Assembly (NCBI GenBank): GCA_003142355.1 | Contig: PLMF01000165.1 | Coordinates: 1,039 to 19,969, forward strand | Direction of reading: 5' to 3' | Source of the DNA: Bryobacterales bacterium | GTDB taxonomy: Bacteria; Acidobacteriota; Terriglobia; Bryobacterales; Bryobacteraceae | DNA: 18,931 bases | Shown here: positions 1 through 6,424 of the stretch, in pieces | Layout: each line of letters starts with the position of its first letter | Position numbering within the stretch: the stretch's first letter is position 1 | Program-made: the position numbers and the translations under genes | The notes under the pieces: model-generated | What the model was told of the DNA's origin: nothing | What the model saw: the letters and a program-made list of their open reading frames with translations, nothing else | Database searches by the model: none

Positions 1-198
1 TATCTGCGCTGGCGCATGGAGACCTACTGGGGCTTCGACGCGGGGGAGATCACGTTCGGGCAGTTCTGGGGGTTGATGTGGCGGCAGCGCTGGGAGATGC
101 TGCGGTATCTGCGCTGGGCGGGGCGGATGGAGGTGGGACGAGAACGGTCCGTGAGCGGAAACGAGATTTCGACGCGGAGACGCGGGGACGCGGAGTAA
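1..198 (+). CDS. C-terminal end of an unrecognised protein (5' partial)
   Basis: The reading frame is open from the first base to a TAA at 196-198, so this is the tail of a gene that begins before the window. The visible 65 residues are rich in Trp, Arg and aromatic residues (for example WGLMWRQRWEML and LRYLRWAGRM), which suggests an amphipathic, possibly membrane-facing C-terminus. I do not recognise the family and assign no function. The final residues (STRRRGDAE) are encoded by a short GACGCGGA tandem repeat, so the native C-terminus may have been replaced or extended by repeat DNA. The next gene is on the opposite strand, so nothing in the window shows its operon partners. Confidence 0.5.
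   Translation, partial: YLRWRMETYWGFDAGEITFGQFWGLMWRQRWEMLRYLRWAGRMEVGRERSVSGNEISTRRRGDAE
171..194. repeat. Three tandem copies of an 8-bp GACGCGGA unit
   Basis: GACGCGGA (171-178), GACGCGGG (179-186) and GACGCGGA (187-194) are consecutive copies with one mismatch. They sit at the very 3' end of the first reading frame and supply its last codons. From general knowledge, similar 'ACGCGGAG' low-complexity repeats are dispersed between genes in many planctomycete-, acidobacteria- and verrucomicrobia-like genomes. That this copy is one of them is an inference. Confidence 0.6.
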
Positions 199-337
199 GA
201 CAAGGGTAAGAAGGAGTAACTGGTGAGTGGGGATGGCGCGTCTTCCTCGGGGTTCGGGAGCAGAGGAAGCGGAGAAAGACGGGGCCGAGGAGGCTCACCT
301 GAGGAGTTTGGCGGCCGGGGGAATGGCGGACACAAGG
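199..337. other. Intergenic stretch without a recognisable gene
   Basis: This 139-bp purine-rich spacer lies between the end of the first gene and the end of the minus-strand antitoxin. I checked it for the PIN-domain toxin that would be expected downstream of a VapB-type antitoxin. Neither strand shows PIN-like residues or a plausible start with a ribosome binding site. It looks like non-coding or decayed sequence. Confidence 0.5.
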
Positions 338-625
338 CTACGCGGAACTGGGCTCCCTTATGCGGCTCACTGGGACATTGCGGATGAATTCTTCGGTGTC
401 TAGTTGATCGAGATACTGGCCCAGCTTGTCATGATCGATCCCCGGCTTCAACTTGAGAGGCCACGGTTTGACGACGAAGCGCGGGGTCCGCTCCTTCTTG
501 CCGGTCTTGGACAAGCCGGCCCGCAAAGCGTCGTTGACCACGCGCTTGAGGGAAAGTTTCTTCTCGGCCATGCGCTGGCGGATCTGTTGCTCCACGTCGG
601 GCTCGATGGTCAGCGTCGTCCTCAT
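338..625 (-). CDS. VapB-like ribbon-helix-helix antitoxin, apparently without a toxin
   Basis: This is a 95-residue protein. Its N-terminal ~40 residues (MRTTLTIEPDVEQQIRQRM, then an Ala/Leu helix) have the layout of a ribbon-helix-helix DNA-binding antitoxin of the CopG/VapB type. The central part (PGIDHDKLGQYLDQLD, then EEFIRN) looks like the toxin-binding tail seen in antitoxins that precede PIN-domain VapC toxins. Such antitoxins normally bind DNA as dimers, repress their own operon and neutralise the toxin. A vapC gene would be expected just downstream (below 338 on the minus strand) but none is visible, so this is an orphan antitoxin. The last 12 residues after EEFIRN do not look conserved and may mark where the toxin gene was lost. 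No clear Shine-Dalgarno is seen before the ATG at 623-625. The family call is from sequence resemblance only. Confidence 0.7.
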   Translation of the reverse strand: MRTTLTIEPDVEQQIRQRMAEKKLSLKRVVNDALRAGLSKTGKKERTPRFVVKPWPLKLKPGIDHDKLGQYLDQLDTEEFIRNVPVSRIREPSSA

Positions 626-658
626 AAAGACATCATAATGCAGGCACTGCCCGGTTGA

Positions 659-664
659 TATACT
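659..664 (+). promoter_or_regulatory. Putative -10 element (TATACT) of the TPR protein gene
   Basis: TATACT matches the TATAAT consensus at 5 of 6 positions and ends 11 nt before the ATG at 676. No convincing -35 or Shine-Dalgarno is present, so a nearly leaderless transcript is possible. The divergent antitoxin gene begins at 625, so this spacer must serve both genes. Confidence 0.35.
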
Positions 665-675
665 TGCCGTTGGCG

Positions 676-1824
676 ATGGGCGACAACCTGAGATTGCTGC
701 TGCGCCTGCTGTATCAGCCAGGCTCGGCCATGGGCGCGATCCTCGATCGGGGCAGCTTGCTGTTCGCCAGTGCGGCCGTGCTGGCGGCGTCGCTGTGGCT
801 CAAAATCGACGCTCCGTGGCTGCCTTTCAGTTTCTACGCGCCCCTGCTGGTGCTTGCCGCCGTCTACGTTCCCGGCGCGCTGCTGCTGGTTAGCCTGCTG
901 GTGCGGGTGGGAGGCATGGGGGCGGTCTTCCAGCGCGACTACTCCGGGCTGCTCACCGCTACCGCCATGGCGCTGGCCGCCGTCGAACTGCCGCTGGCGG
1001 TGGCGGCGTGGGTGGTTCCGCCGGCGGTGCTGGTGTGGCTCGGCGGGCTGGCGCTTCTGTATTTCGCGGTGCTCATGTTCTTCGCCGTGCGGACGGTTTT
1101 CGGAACCGGAAACTGGACCGCCGCCGGCGTGGTCTCGCTCTCGTGGGTCCCGCTGGTGGCCGCGGTTTTCGTCTGGGCGCCGCTGCGGTTCTTGCTGGGG
1201 TGGCTGGCCTCGCCCTTCTTCCTGTTCTATGCCTGGTACTACCTCGGCGGCGAGATCGGCAACCTGGGCGCGGGGCTGCGCAACCGCCAGCACTTTCACC
1301 GCATGCTCGAAACGGCCGCCGTGAATCCGCACGATGGCGAAGCGCAGTATCAACTCGGACTCATTTACCAGCAGCGCCGGCAGTACGGCGAAGCCATCGA
1401 GCGATTCCGCCGCGCCGTCGCCATCGACCCCACGCAGACCGACGCCCATTTTCAGTTGGGCCGCATCGCGCGCCAGCAAGGGCGGCTCAAGGACGCGCTG
1501 GGGCACTTTCAAACGGTGGTCGACCAGGACGAAAGACACAGCCAGAGCGAGGTGCTCCGGGAGTTGGGCGGCATCTACCTCTCTGTCCGCCAGTACCAGG
1601 ATGCCCGCAATGAACTGGCGCGCTACGTCGAGCGCTGGCCGTTCGATCCCGAGGGCCTCTTCTACTGCGGCCAGGCGCTGGAGGGATTGGGCGACGCCGG
1701 CGAGGCCTGTTCGATGTATGCGCGCGCCGTGGAAGCCGCCAGCGCGGCGCCGCGCTATCTCCGCCGGTCCACCGCCCGGTGGAGCCGCCTGGCTCAGAAG
1801 CAAATTCGCAAGCTGGTAGCGTGA
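676..1824 (+). CDS. Membrane protein with C-terminal TPR repeats
   Basis: The protein has 382 residues from the ATG at 676. A TTG at 655 in the same frame would add seven residues but has no ribosome binding site, so ATG is preferred. The first ~195 residues hold five or six hydrophobic segments (about 25-43, 53-78, 92-117, 121-140, 148-170, 175-193). The start (LRLLYQPGSAMGAI) recalls Yip1-like membrane domains. From about residue 212 there are several tetratricopeptide repeats, seen in NPHDGEAQYQLGLIYQQ, YGEAIERFRRAVAIDPTQ and DAHFQLGRIARQQGR. TPRs mediate protein-protein contacts, so this is probably a membrane-anchored scaffold or assembly factor. Its exact role is unknown. It ends 32 bp before glcE and may be cotranscribed, although a -10-like element lies in that gap. 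Confidence 0.75.
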   Translation: MGDNLRLLLRLLYQPGSAMGAILDRGSLLFASAAVLAASLWLKIDAPWLPFSFYAPLLVLAAVYVPGALLLVSLLVRVGGMGAVFQRDYSGLLTATAMALAAVELPLAVAAWVVPPAVLVWLGGLALLYFAVLMFFAVRTVFGTGNWTAAGVVSLSWVPLVAAVFVWAPLRFLLGWLASPFFLFYAWYYLGGEIGNLGAGLRNRQHFHRMLETAAVNPHDGEAQYQLGLIYQQRRQYGEAIERFRRAVAIDPTQTDAHFQLGRIARQQGRLKDALGHFQTVVDQDERHSQSEVLRELGGIYLSVRQYQDARNELARYVERWPFDPEGLFYCGQALEGLGDAGEACSMYARAVEAASAAPRYLRRSTARWSRLAQKQIRKLVA

Positions 1825-1841
1825 GGCGGACCACCGGGCGC

Positions 1842-1847
1842 TAGAAT
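1842..1847 (+). promoter_or_regulatory. Putative -10 element (TAGAAT) before glcE
   Basis: GCTAGAAT ends 9 nt before the glcE ATG at 1857. The same GCTAGAAT string appears, at almost the same distance, upstream of the sensor kinase on the minus strand. There is no good -35 match. An operon-internal promoter producing a near-leaderless glc transcript is plausible but unproven. Confidence 0.4.
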
Positions 1848-1856
1848 AGGCGGATC

Positions 1857-3089
1857 ATGGAAGACCAGGAAACGCGGTCCCGTTATGCCGTAGACGGGAT
1901 CGTCCCGAACGCTGTCGCGCTCCCGTCGTCGGAAGCCGAAGTGGCAGCCGTCTTGCGAGAAGCGGCTGCGGCGCAGATGGTGGTGGTCCCCTGGGGCGCC
2001 GGCACCAAGCAGGATCTCGGCCGGCCGCTGGAACGGGTCGACCTCGTCCTATCGCTCGAGAAACTGAACCGCGTGGTGGATTACGTGCCGGCCGACATGA
2101 CCATCACGGTCGAGGCCGGTATGCGGTTCGCCGAACTGCAGACGCTCACCGCGCGCCACGGGCAGACGGTCCCGCTCGATCCGCCCCGCGCCGCCGGGGC
2201 TACCATCGGCGGCATTGTTGCCACGGCTGCATCCGGCCCCCGCCGCATGGCCTACGGCGGGGTGCGCGATTTCCTGTTGGGCTGTCGCGTGGCGCTGCCG
2301 GACGGGCGCGTGATCAAGGCGGGTGGCAAGGTGGTCAAAAACGTTGCCGGCTACGACATGCCCAAGCTGTTGGCCGGCTCCCTGGGAACGCTGGGCGTGA
2401 TCACCGAGGTTTCACTGAAGCTCCGGCCCCTGCCGGCCGACATCCGAACGCTGCTGTTCGGTTTTGCGGAACTGGGCCCGGCGATGGCCGCCGCGGAAGC
2501 GATCCTCAACTCGGAACTCCTGCCGGCCGCGGTGGTGGTGCTGACGCCGGAAGCGGCCCGGCGGCTGGAGGCGCCTGGCCCGGTGTCGCTGGCGGTCGCG
2601 CTGGAGGAAACCGCCGAGAACAACGTTTACCAGGCAGACCGCATCTCGCAAATGCTCTCGGCTCTCGTGGCGCTGGTGGGAGAGGCGGAGTCGGATTTCT
2701 GGGATCGCCTCAGAAATTACGGCGATCGGTTCGGCGCCGATTTCCGAATGCGGGTAAACACCGTCATCAGCGATTTGGGGCAGCAACTGGAAGACTGCCT
2801 CCGCTCGCCAGGGCCGGTGAAGTTCGAGGCGGTGGCCTACGTGCCCAGTGGCACGGCGATGCTCTACGGCTTTCGAAACAGCGGCGAGGCGGGTGCGGTG
2901 GCCCAGGCGGTGCAGGCTCGGATGGCTGCGGGCGGGTCCGCGGTGCTGGAGTCGGGCCCGGTTACGCTCAGGCGCCAGGTGGACGTCTGGGGCGCGGCGC
3001 GATCGGAGTGGAAGATCGTTGAGGGTATCCGGGCGACGTTCGACCCCGGCCGCATTCTCAACCGCGGGCGATTTGTGGGGAGGATCTAG
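1857..3089 (+). CDS. glcE: Glycolate oxidase FAD-binding subunit GlcE
   Basis: This is a 410-residue FAD-linked oxidase of the vanillyl-alcohol-oxidase/PCMH fold. The FAD pyrophosphate-binding loop is visible as VVVPWGAGTKQDLGRP (about residues 42-57). It is followed by the second FAD-binding region (GATIGGIVATAASGPRR) and KNVAGYDMPKLLAGSLGTLG. It lacks the HAGDGN-type C-terminal motif found in the catalytic GlcD subunit, which fits the shorter GlcE form. The gene is directly followed by glcF (2-bp gap) and glcD. In the known three-subunit enzyme, GlcD and GlcE carry FAD and GlcF carries Fe-S clusters, oxidising glycolate (or D-lactate) to glyoxylate and passing electrons to the membrane chain. 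The substrate is inferred from the operon. The C-terminus (FDPGRILNRGRF) is typical and intact. Confidence 0.88.
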   Translation: MEDQETRSRYAVDGIVPNAVALPSSEAEVAAVLREAAAAQMVVVPWGAGTKQDLGRPLERVDLVLSLEKLNRVVDYVPADMTITVEAGMRFAELQTLTARHGQTVPLDPPRAAGATIGGIVATAASGPRRMAYGGVRDFLLGCRVALPDGRVIKAGGKVVKNVAGYDMPKLLAGSLGTLGVITEVSLKLRPLPADIRTLLFGFAELGPAMAAAEAILNSELLPAAVVVLTPEAARRLEAPGPVSLAVALEETAENNVYQADRISQMLSALVALVGEAESDFWDRLRNYGDRFGADFRMRVNTVISDLGQQLEDCLRSPGPVKFEAVAYVPSGTAMLYGFRNSGEAGAVAQAVQARMAAGGSAVLESGPVTLRRQVDVWGAARSEWKIVEGIRATFDPGRILNRGRFVGRI

Positions 3090-3091
3090 CC

Positions 3092-4378
3092 ATGCTCGAG
3101 CTCAACGAGTTGTCTCGCGCCAATCTGGAAAGCTGCGTGCATTGCGGCTTCTGCCTGGAAGTGTGCCCCACCTACGGGGAACTGGGCATCGAGGACGATT
3201 CCGCGCGCGGGCGCCTCCACCTGATTCGAAGCCTGGCCGCCGGCACGCTGGAGCCCGTGCCTAAGGTGCTGGAGCACCTGGACCTGTGCCTGGATTGCCG
3301 GGCCTGCGAGTCTTCCTGCCCGTCCGGCGTCAAGTACGGCGTCATCATCGAAGATGCCCGCGCCCAGCTCGAAGAGGGCCGGAAGCGCTCCTTCTGGGAC
3401 ATCCGGGTCAGGCGCTTCTTCATGCGGGGCGTGTTCCCCAGACCGGCCAGGCTGCGGCGGCTGGCGCGGGGCTTGCGCATGGTACAGAAGCTGAAGCTGG
3501 ATCGGGCCGCAGTCAAGTTGGGCCTGGTGCGCGGACGCACCGCGGCCATGGCCGCCGCCGCGCGCGTGCCGGACCGATTCGGCAGCGACGTGTTGCCGGA
3601 TTTCGTCCCGGCCCGTGGCGCACGGCGCGCGACCGTGGCATTCGTCGAGGGATGCGTGGGCGACGTCATGTTCGGCCCCACCAACATTGCCACCGTGCGC
3701 GTGCTGGCTGCGAATGGCTGCGACGTGAAGATTCCGGCGGCGCAGACCTGCTGCGGCGGGCTGGCGTATCACTTCGGCGACCTGGAGCAGGCCCGCCGGC
3801 AGGCGCGCCAGAACATCGACGCGTTCCTGGCGGCGGATGTGGATTACATTATTGTCAACGCCGCGGGATGCGGCTCGACGCTCAAGGAGTATCCTCGCCT
3901 GCTGGCGGAGGACGCGGCCTACGCCGGCAAGGCTAAGGAGTTCGCGGCGAAAGTGCGGGACGTTTCCGAGTATCTGGCTACCATCGAGCCGGCGGCGCCG
4001 GCGCACCCGCTTCCACTGAAAGTTGCCTACCAGGACGCCTGCCACCTGGCGCATGGACAGGGCATCCGCCTGCAGCCCCGCAAGGTGCTGTCGCTGATTC
4101 CGGGAATTGAACTCGTGAACCTGCCGCAATCGGAGACCTGCTGCGGCTCGGCGGGAGTCTACAACATCGTGCAACCGGAGATGGCGGATGCCCTACTTCG
4201 CAAGAAGATGAGCAACATCGCCGCCAGTGGCGCGCAAGTGGTCGCGGTGGCGAACGCCGGCTGCATGATGCAACTCAGGCTGGGCGTCCGGCAGTACGGA
4301 CCCGAGGTGGAAGTGGTGCACATCGTCGATCTGTTGGATCGGGCATACGGCGCCGAGCCGGCCGGCGGGAGGAATTGA
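3092..4378 (+). CDS. glcF: Glycolate oxidase iron-sulfur subunit GlcF
   Basis: This is a 428-residue protein with two ferredoxin-like 4Fe-4S motifs near the N-terminus: Cys15, 18, 21, 25 (CVHCGFCLEVCP) and Cys66, 69, 72, 76 (CLDCRACESSCP). Two cysteine-rich CCG domains follow, seen as TCCGGLAYHFGD and later ETCCGSAGVYN, each of which normally helps bind a cluster at the quinone-facing end. This order is that of GlcF and its LutA/GlpC relatives. A GGGGAGG Shine-Dalgarno lies just before the ATG, overlapping the end of glcE. The stop codon is one base before the glcD ATG, so the three genes are tightly coupled. Its role is electron transfer from the flavin subunits to the respiratory chain at the inner membrane. 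Confidence 0.9.
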   Translation: MLELNELSRANLESCVHCGFCLEVCPTYGELGIEDDSARGRLHLIRSLAAGTLEPVPKVLEHLDLCLDCRACESSCPSGVKYGVIIEDARAQLEEGRKRSFWDIRVRRFFMRGVFPRPARLRRLARGLRMVQKLKLDRAAVKLGLVRGRTAAMAAAARVPDRFGSDVLPDFVPARGARRATVAFVEGCVGDVMFGPTNIATVRVLAANGCDVKIPAAQTCCGGLAYHFGDLEQARRQARQNIDAFLAADVDYIIVNAAGCGSTLKEYPRLLAEDAAYAGKAKEFAAKVRDVSEYLATIEPAAPAHPLPLKVAYQDACHLAHGQGIRLQPRKVLSLIPGIELVNLPQSETCCGSAGVYNIVQPEMADALLRKKMSNIAASGAQVVAVANAGCMMQLRLGVRQYGPEVEVVHIVDLLDRAYGAEPAGGRN

Positions 4379-4379
4379 C

Positions 4380-5777
4380 ATGGACGACAAGCAGATGGCG
4401 AGGGAACTGCGCGCGATTGTGGGCGACAGATTCGTCCTGACAGACCCATCGGAACTGCGGCCCTACGAGTGCGATGGCAACACCATCTTCAAGAAACTGC
4501 CGCGCGCGGTGGTCTTGCCGGGCAGCACGGAAGAGGTGGCGCGAGTGGTGCGCCTGCTGGCGAAGAATGGTATTCCGTTCATACCGCGCGGGGCGGGGAC
4601 GGGGCTTTCGAGCGGCGTGGTGCCGACGGATGGCGAGGTGATGATCGGCCTGGCCCGCATGACGCGCCTGCTGGAAGTGGACCTGCGCAACCATCGGGCC
4701 GTGGTCGAGGCCGGGCACACCAACCTGAAGCTGACCCAGACGGTGCAGGACAAGGGGTTCTATTATGCGCCGGACCCCTCGAGCCAGCCGGCCTGCACCA
4801 TTGGCGGCAACGTGGCGGAGAACGCCGGCGGAGCCCACTGCCTGAAGTACGGCGTCACCACGAACCATGTTCTGGGAGTGACTCTCGTCACCTGGGACGG
4901 CGAGATCCTGCACCTCGGCGGAAAGGCCCTGGATTCGCCCGGATACGACCTGGTGGGCCTGATGGTGGGGTCCGAGGGGACCATGGGGATCGTCACCGAG
5001 GTGACCGTCCGCCTGCTGCGCAAGCCGCAGGGTTTCAAGACGGTGATGGCGCTGTTCGATTCCGTGAGCCAGGCGTCCGACGCGGTATCGGGCGTCATTG
5101 CGGCCGGCATGCTCCCCGGAGCTTTGGAGATCATGGACAAGAACGCGATTATCGCCGTGGAGCGAGGGCCGTTCCGGGTGGGTTATCCGGAGGGGCAGGA
5201 GGCGGTCCTGCTGATCGATGTGGACGGCCTCAGCGTGGGGCTGAACTCGCAGGCGGAGGCGATTCTCAAGATTTGCCGCGAGGCGGGCTGCACGGAAGTG
5301 CGCGTCGCCCGCACCCCGGAGGAACGGGGACGCTGGTGGGCCAACCGCAAATGCGCGTTCGGCGCCGCGGGCAAACTGGCTCCCAACTACGCGGTGCAGG
5401 ATGGCGTGATCCCGCGCTCCAAACTGACCGAGGTCTTGGCCCAGGTGTACGCCATCGGGCGCAAGTACGACCTGACCATTGCCAATGTGTTCCACGCGGG
5501 CGACGGCAACCTGCACCCGCTGATCTGCTATGACGAGAAGGTACCGGGGATGGTGGAGAAAGTGCTGAAGGCCGGCTCCGAAATTCTGGCGGCGTGCGCG
5601 CGGGCGGGAGGCACCATTTCAGGCGAACACGGCATCGGCATCGAGAAGATGGCGGACATGAACGAGGTCTTCACGCCCGACGATTTGGCCGCGCAACAGG
5701 CCGTGCACGACGTATTGGACCCGCGGGGATTGTGCAATCCCGGCAAGATTTTCCCAGCGGCCGCCGTGAGGGTATGA
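4380..5777 (+). CDS. glcD: Glycolate oxidase catalytic FAD subunit GlcD
   Basis: This is a 465-residue FAD-linked oxidase of the GlcD/D-lactate dehydrogenase family. The FAD-binding loop PFIPRGAGTGLSSG lies at about residues 66-79. The second FAD region is CTIGGNVAENAGGAHCLKYG. The C-terminal catalytic motifs FHAGDGNLHP (from residue 371) and GEHGIGIEK (E416, H417) are complete, as is the closing LDPRGLCNPGKIFP. The GGGAGGAATT ribosome binding site lies in the end of glcF and the gene starts one base after the glcF stop. The family oxidises glycolate to glyoxylate; D-lactate and other 2-hydroxyacids are also used by close relatives, so the substrate is not fixed by sequence alone. The gene order E-F-D differs from the E. 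coli order D-E-F. Confidence 0.9.
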   Translation: MDDKQMARELRAIVGDRFVLTDPSELRPYECDGNTIFKKLPRAVVLPGSTEEVARVVRLLAKNGIPFIPRGAGTGLSSGVVPTDGEVMIGLARMTRLLEVDLRNHRAVVEAGHTNLKLTQTVQDKGFYYAPDPSSQPACTIGGNVAENAGGAHCLKYGVTTNHVLGVTLVTWDGEILHLGGKALDSPGYDLVGLMVGSEGTMGIVTEVTVRLLRKPQGFKTVMALFDSVSQASDAVSGVIAAGMLPGALEIMDKNAIIAVERGPFRVGYPEGQEAVLLIDVDGLSVGLNSQAEAILKICREAGCTEVRVARTPEERGRWWANRKCAFGAAGKLAPNYAVQDGVIPRSKLTEVLAQVYAIGRKYDLTIANVFHAGDGNLHPLICYDEKVPGMVEKVLKAGSEILAACARAGGTISGEHGIGIEKMADMNEVFTPDDLAAQQAVHDVLDPRGLCNPGKIFPAAAVRV

Positions 5778-6418
5778 GAACCGGAACCCTGCAGGCGGCC
5801 GCGATCTGCGTGCTCGCAGGTTCGTGGTGCGCGGCGCAGGACCGGCCCAAGACGGCCTGCGAGTTTGACGGTTTCAGCGCGAATCCGATATTGGCGGAGG
5901 TTGCCACCCCAAAAGCGACGGTCGGGTACTACGGCTGTTCGTCCGCCACGGACTGTCTGGCAGTCAAGTTGGCGCCCGGCGACCCCGTCGTGGTGTTTCA
6001 TGCCGAGCCCGACTGGACCTGCGGATATCTTTCCCAGGCCAAAGGGGCCGGCCCTGGTTGGGTCAGGTCAAAAGACATTCGACCGGTCGCCTTCGATGCC
6101 GCCCCGCCGCTCGACGCCTGGTTCGGAAACTGGGTCAACGGAGACGATCGCATCCGCATTCAAACCTCGAAAGCTCCGGGCAAGGTGGAACTCCAGGGTG
6201 AGGCCGTTTGGCATGGCCGAACAAAAGATGCGGTCAATACCGGTGATTTCGCCGGAGACGCGGCGCCCGTTGGAAACCACTTGCACTTCGTCGAATCGGG
6301 CGCCGACTCCTGTACCGTCGATATCACGCTCATCGGCAAGTATCTTGTCGCTAACGACAACAACCTGTGCGGCGGCCAAAACGTGCGCTTTTGGGGAGTC
6401 TGGAAACGCGGGCGTTAG
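5774..6418 (+). CDS. Small secreted protein with bacterial-SH3-like segment
   Basis: The frame stays open upstream into glcD, but the ATG at 5774 overlaps the glcD stop as ATGA and begins a clear signal peptide (MRTGTLQAAAICVLAGSWCA). The 214-residue product is therefore probably exported. After the signal, a stretch of about residues 45-95 (LAPGDPVVVFHAEPDWTCGY, then GPGWVRSKDIRPV) resembles a bacterial SH3 domain. The rest (W.GNWVNGDDRIRIQ ... DSCTVDITLIGKYL ... FWGVWKR) is beta-rich, like small lipocalin-type or lysozyme-inhibitor-like secreted domains. Several cysteines could form disulfides. No enzyme motif is seen and the function is unknown. Translational coupling to glcD suggests shared transcription, not necessarily shared function. 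The stop codon lies inside a palindrome shared with the converging gene. Confidence 0.7.
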   Translation: MRTGTLQAAAICVLAGSWCAAQDRPKTACEFDGFSANPILAEVATPKATVGYYGCSSATDCLAVKLAPGDPVVVFHAEPDWTCGYLSQAKGAGPGWVRSKDIRPVAFDAAPPLDAWFGNWVNGDDRIRIQTSKAPGKVELQGEAVWHGRTKDAVNTGDFAGDAAPVGNHLHFVESGADSCTVDITLIGKYLVANDNNLCGGQNVRFWGVWKRGR

Positions 6419-6424
6419 CCCGCG
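6407..6424. terminator. Palindrome spanning the overlapping stop codons of two converging genes
   Basis: CGCGGGC (6407-6413) and GCCCGCG (6418-6424) form a perfect 7-bp GC stem with a GTTA loop. The plus-strand TAG (6416-6418) and minus-strand TAA (6415-6417) lie in and next to the loop. No U-tract follows on either strand, so it would be a weak or Rho-assisted bidirectional terminator, or a dispersed palindromic repeat. It is the only terminator-like structure between the two genes. Confidence 0.5.

Noticed and set aside
1..337. PIN-domain toxin partner for the antitoxin
   Set aside because: Minus-strand frames here are Pro/Arg/Ser-rich and lack the acidic PIN residues and any ribosome binding site.
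622..1803. Minus-strand open frame opposite the TPR protein
   Set aside because: Its composition is His/Gln/Arg-rich and repetitive, and the plus strand encodes clear membrane helices and TPRs.
3086..4174. Long minus-strand open frame opposite glcF
   Set aside because: It lies wholly antisense to a gene with clear Fe-S motifs; its His/Gln/Arg-rich composition is typical of a GC-rich shadow frame.
4275..5516. Minus-strand open frame opposite glcD
   Set aside because: It is a shadow of the FAD oxidase; no family features are visible.
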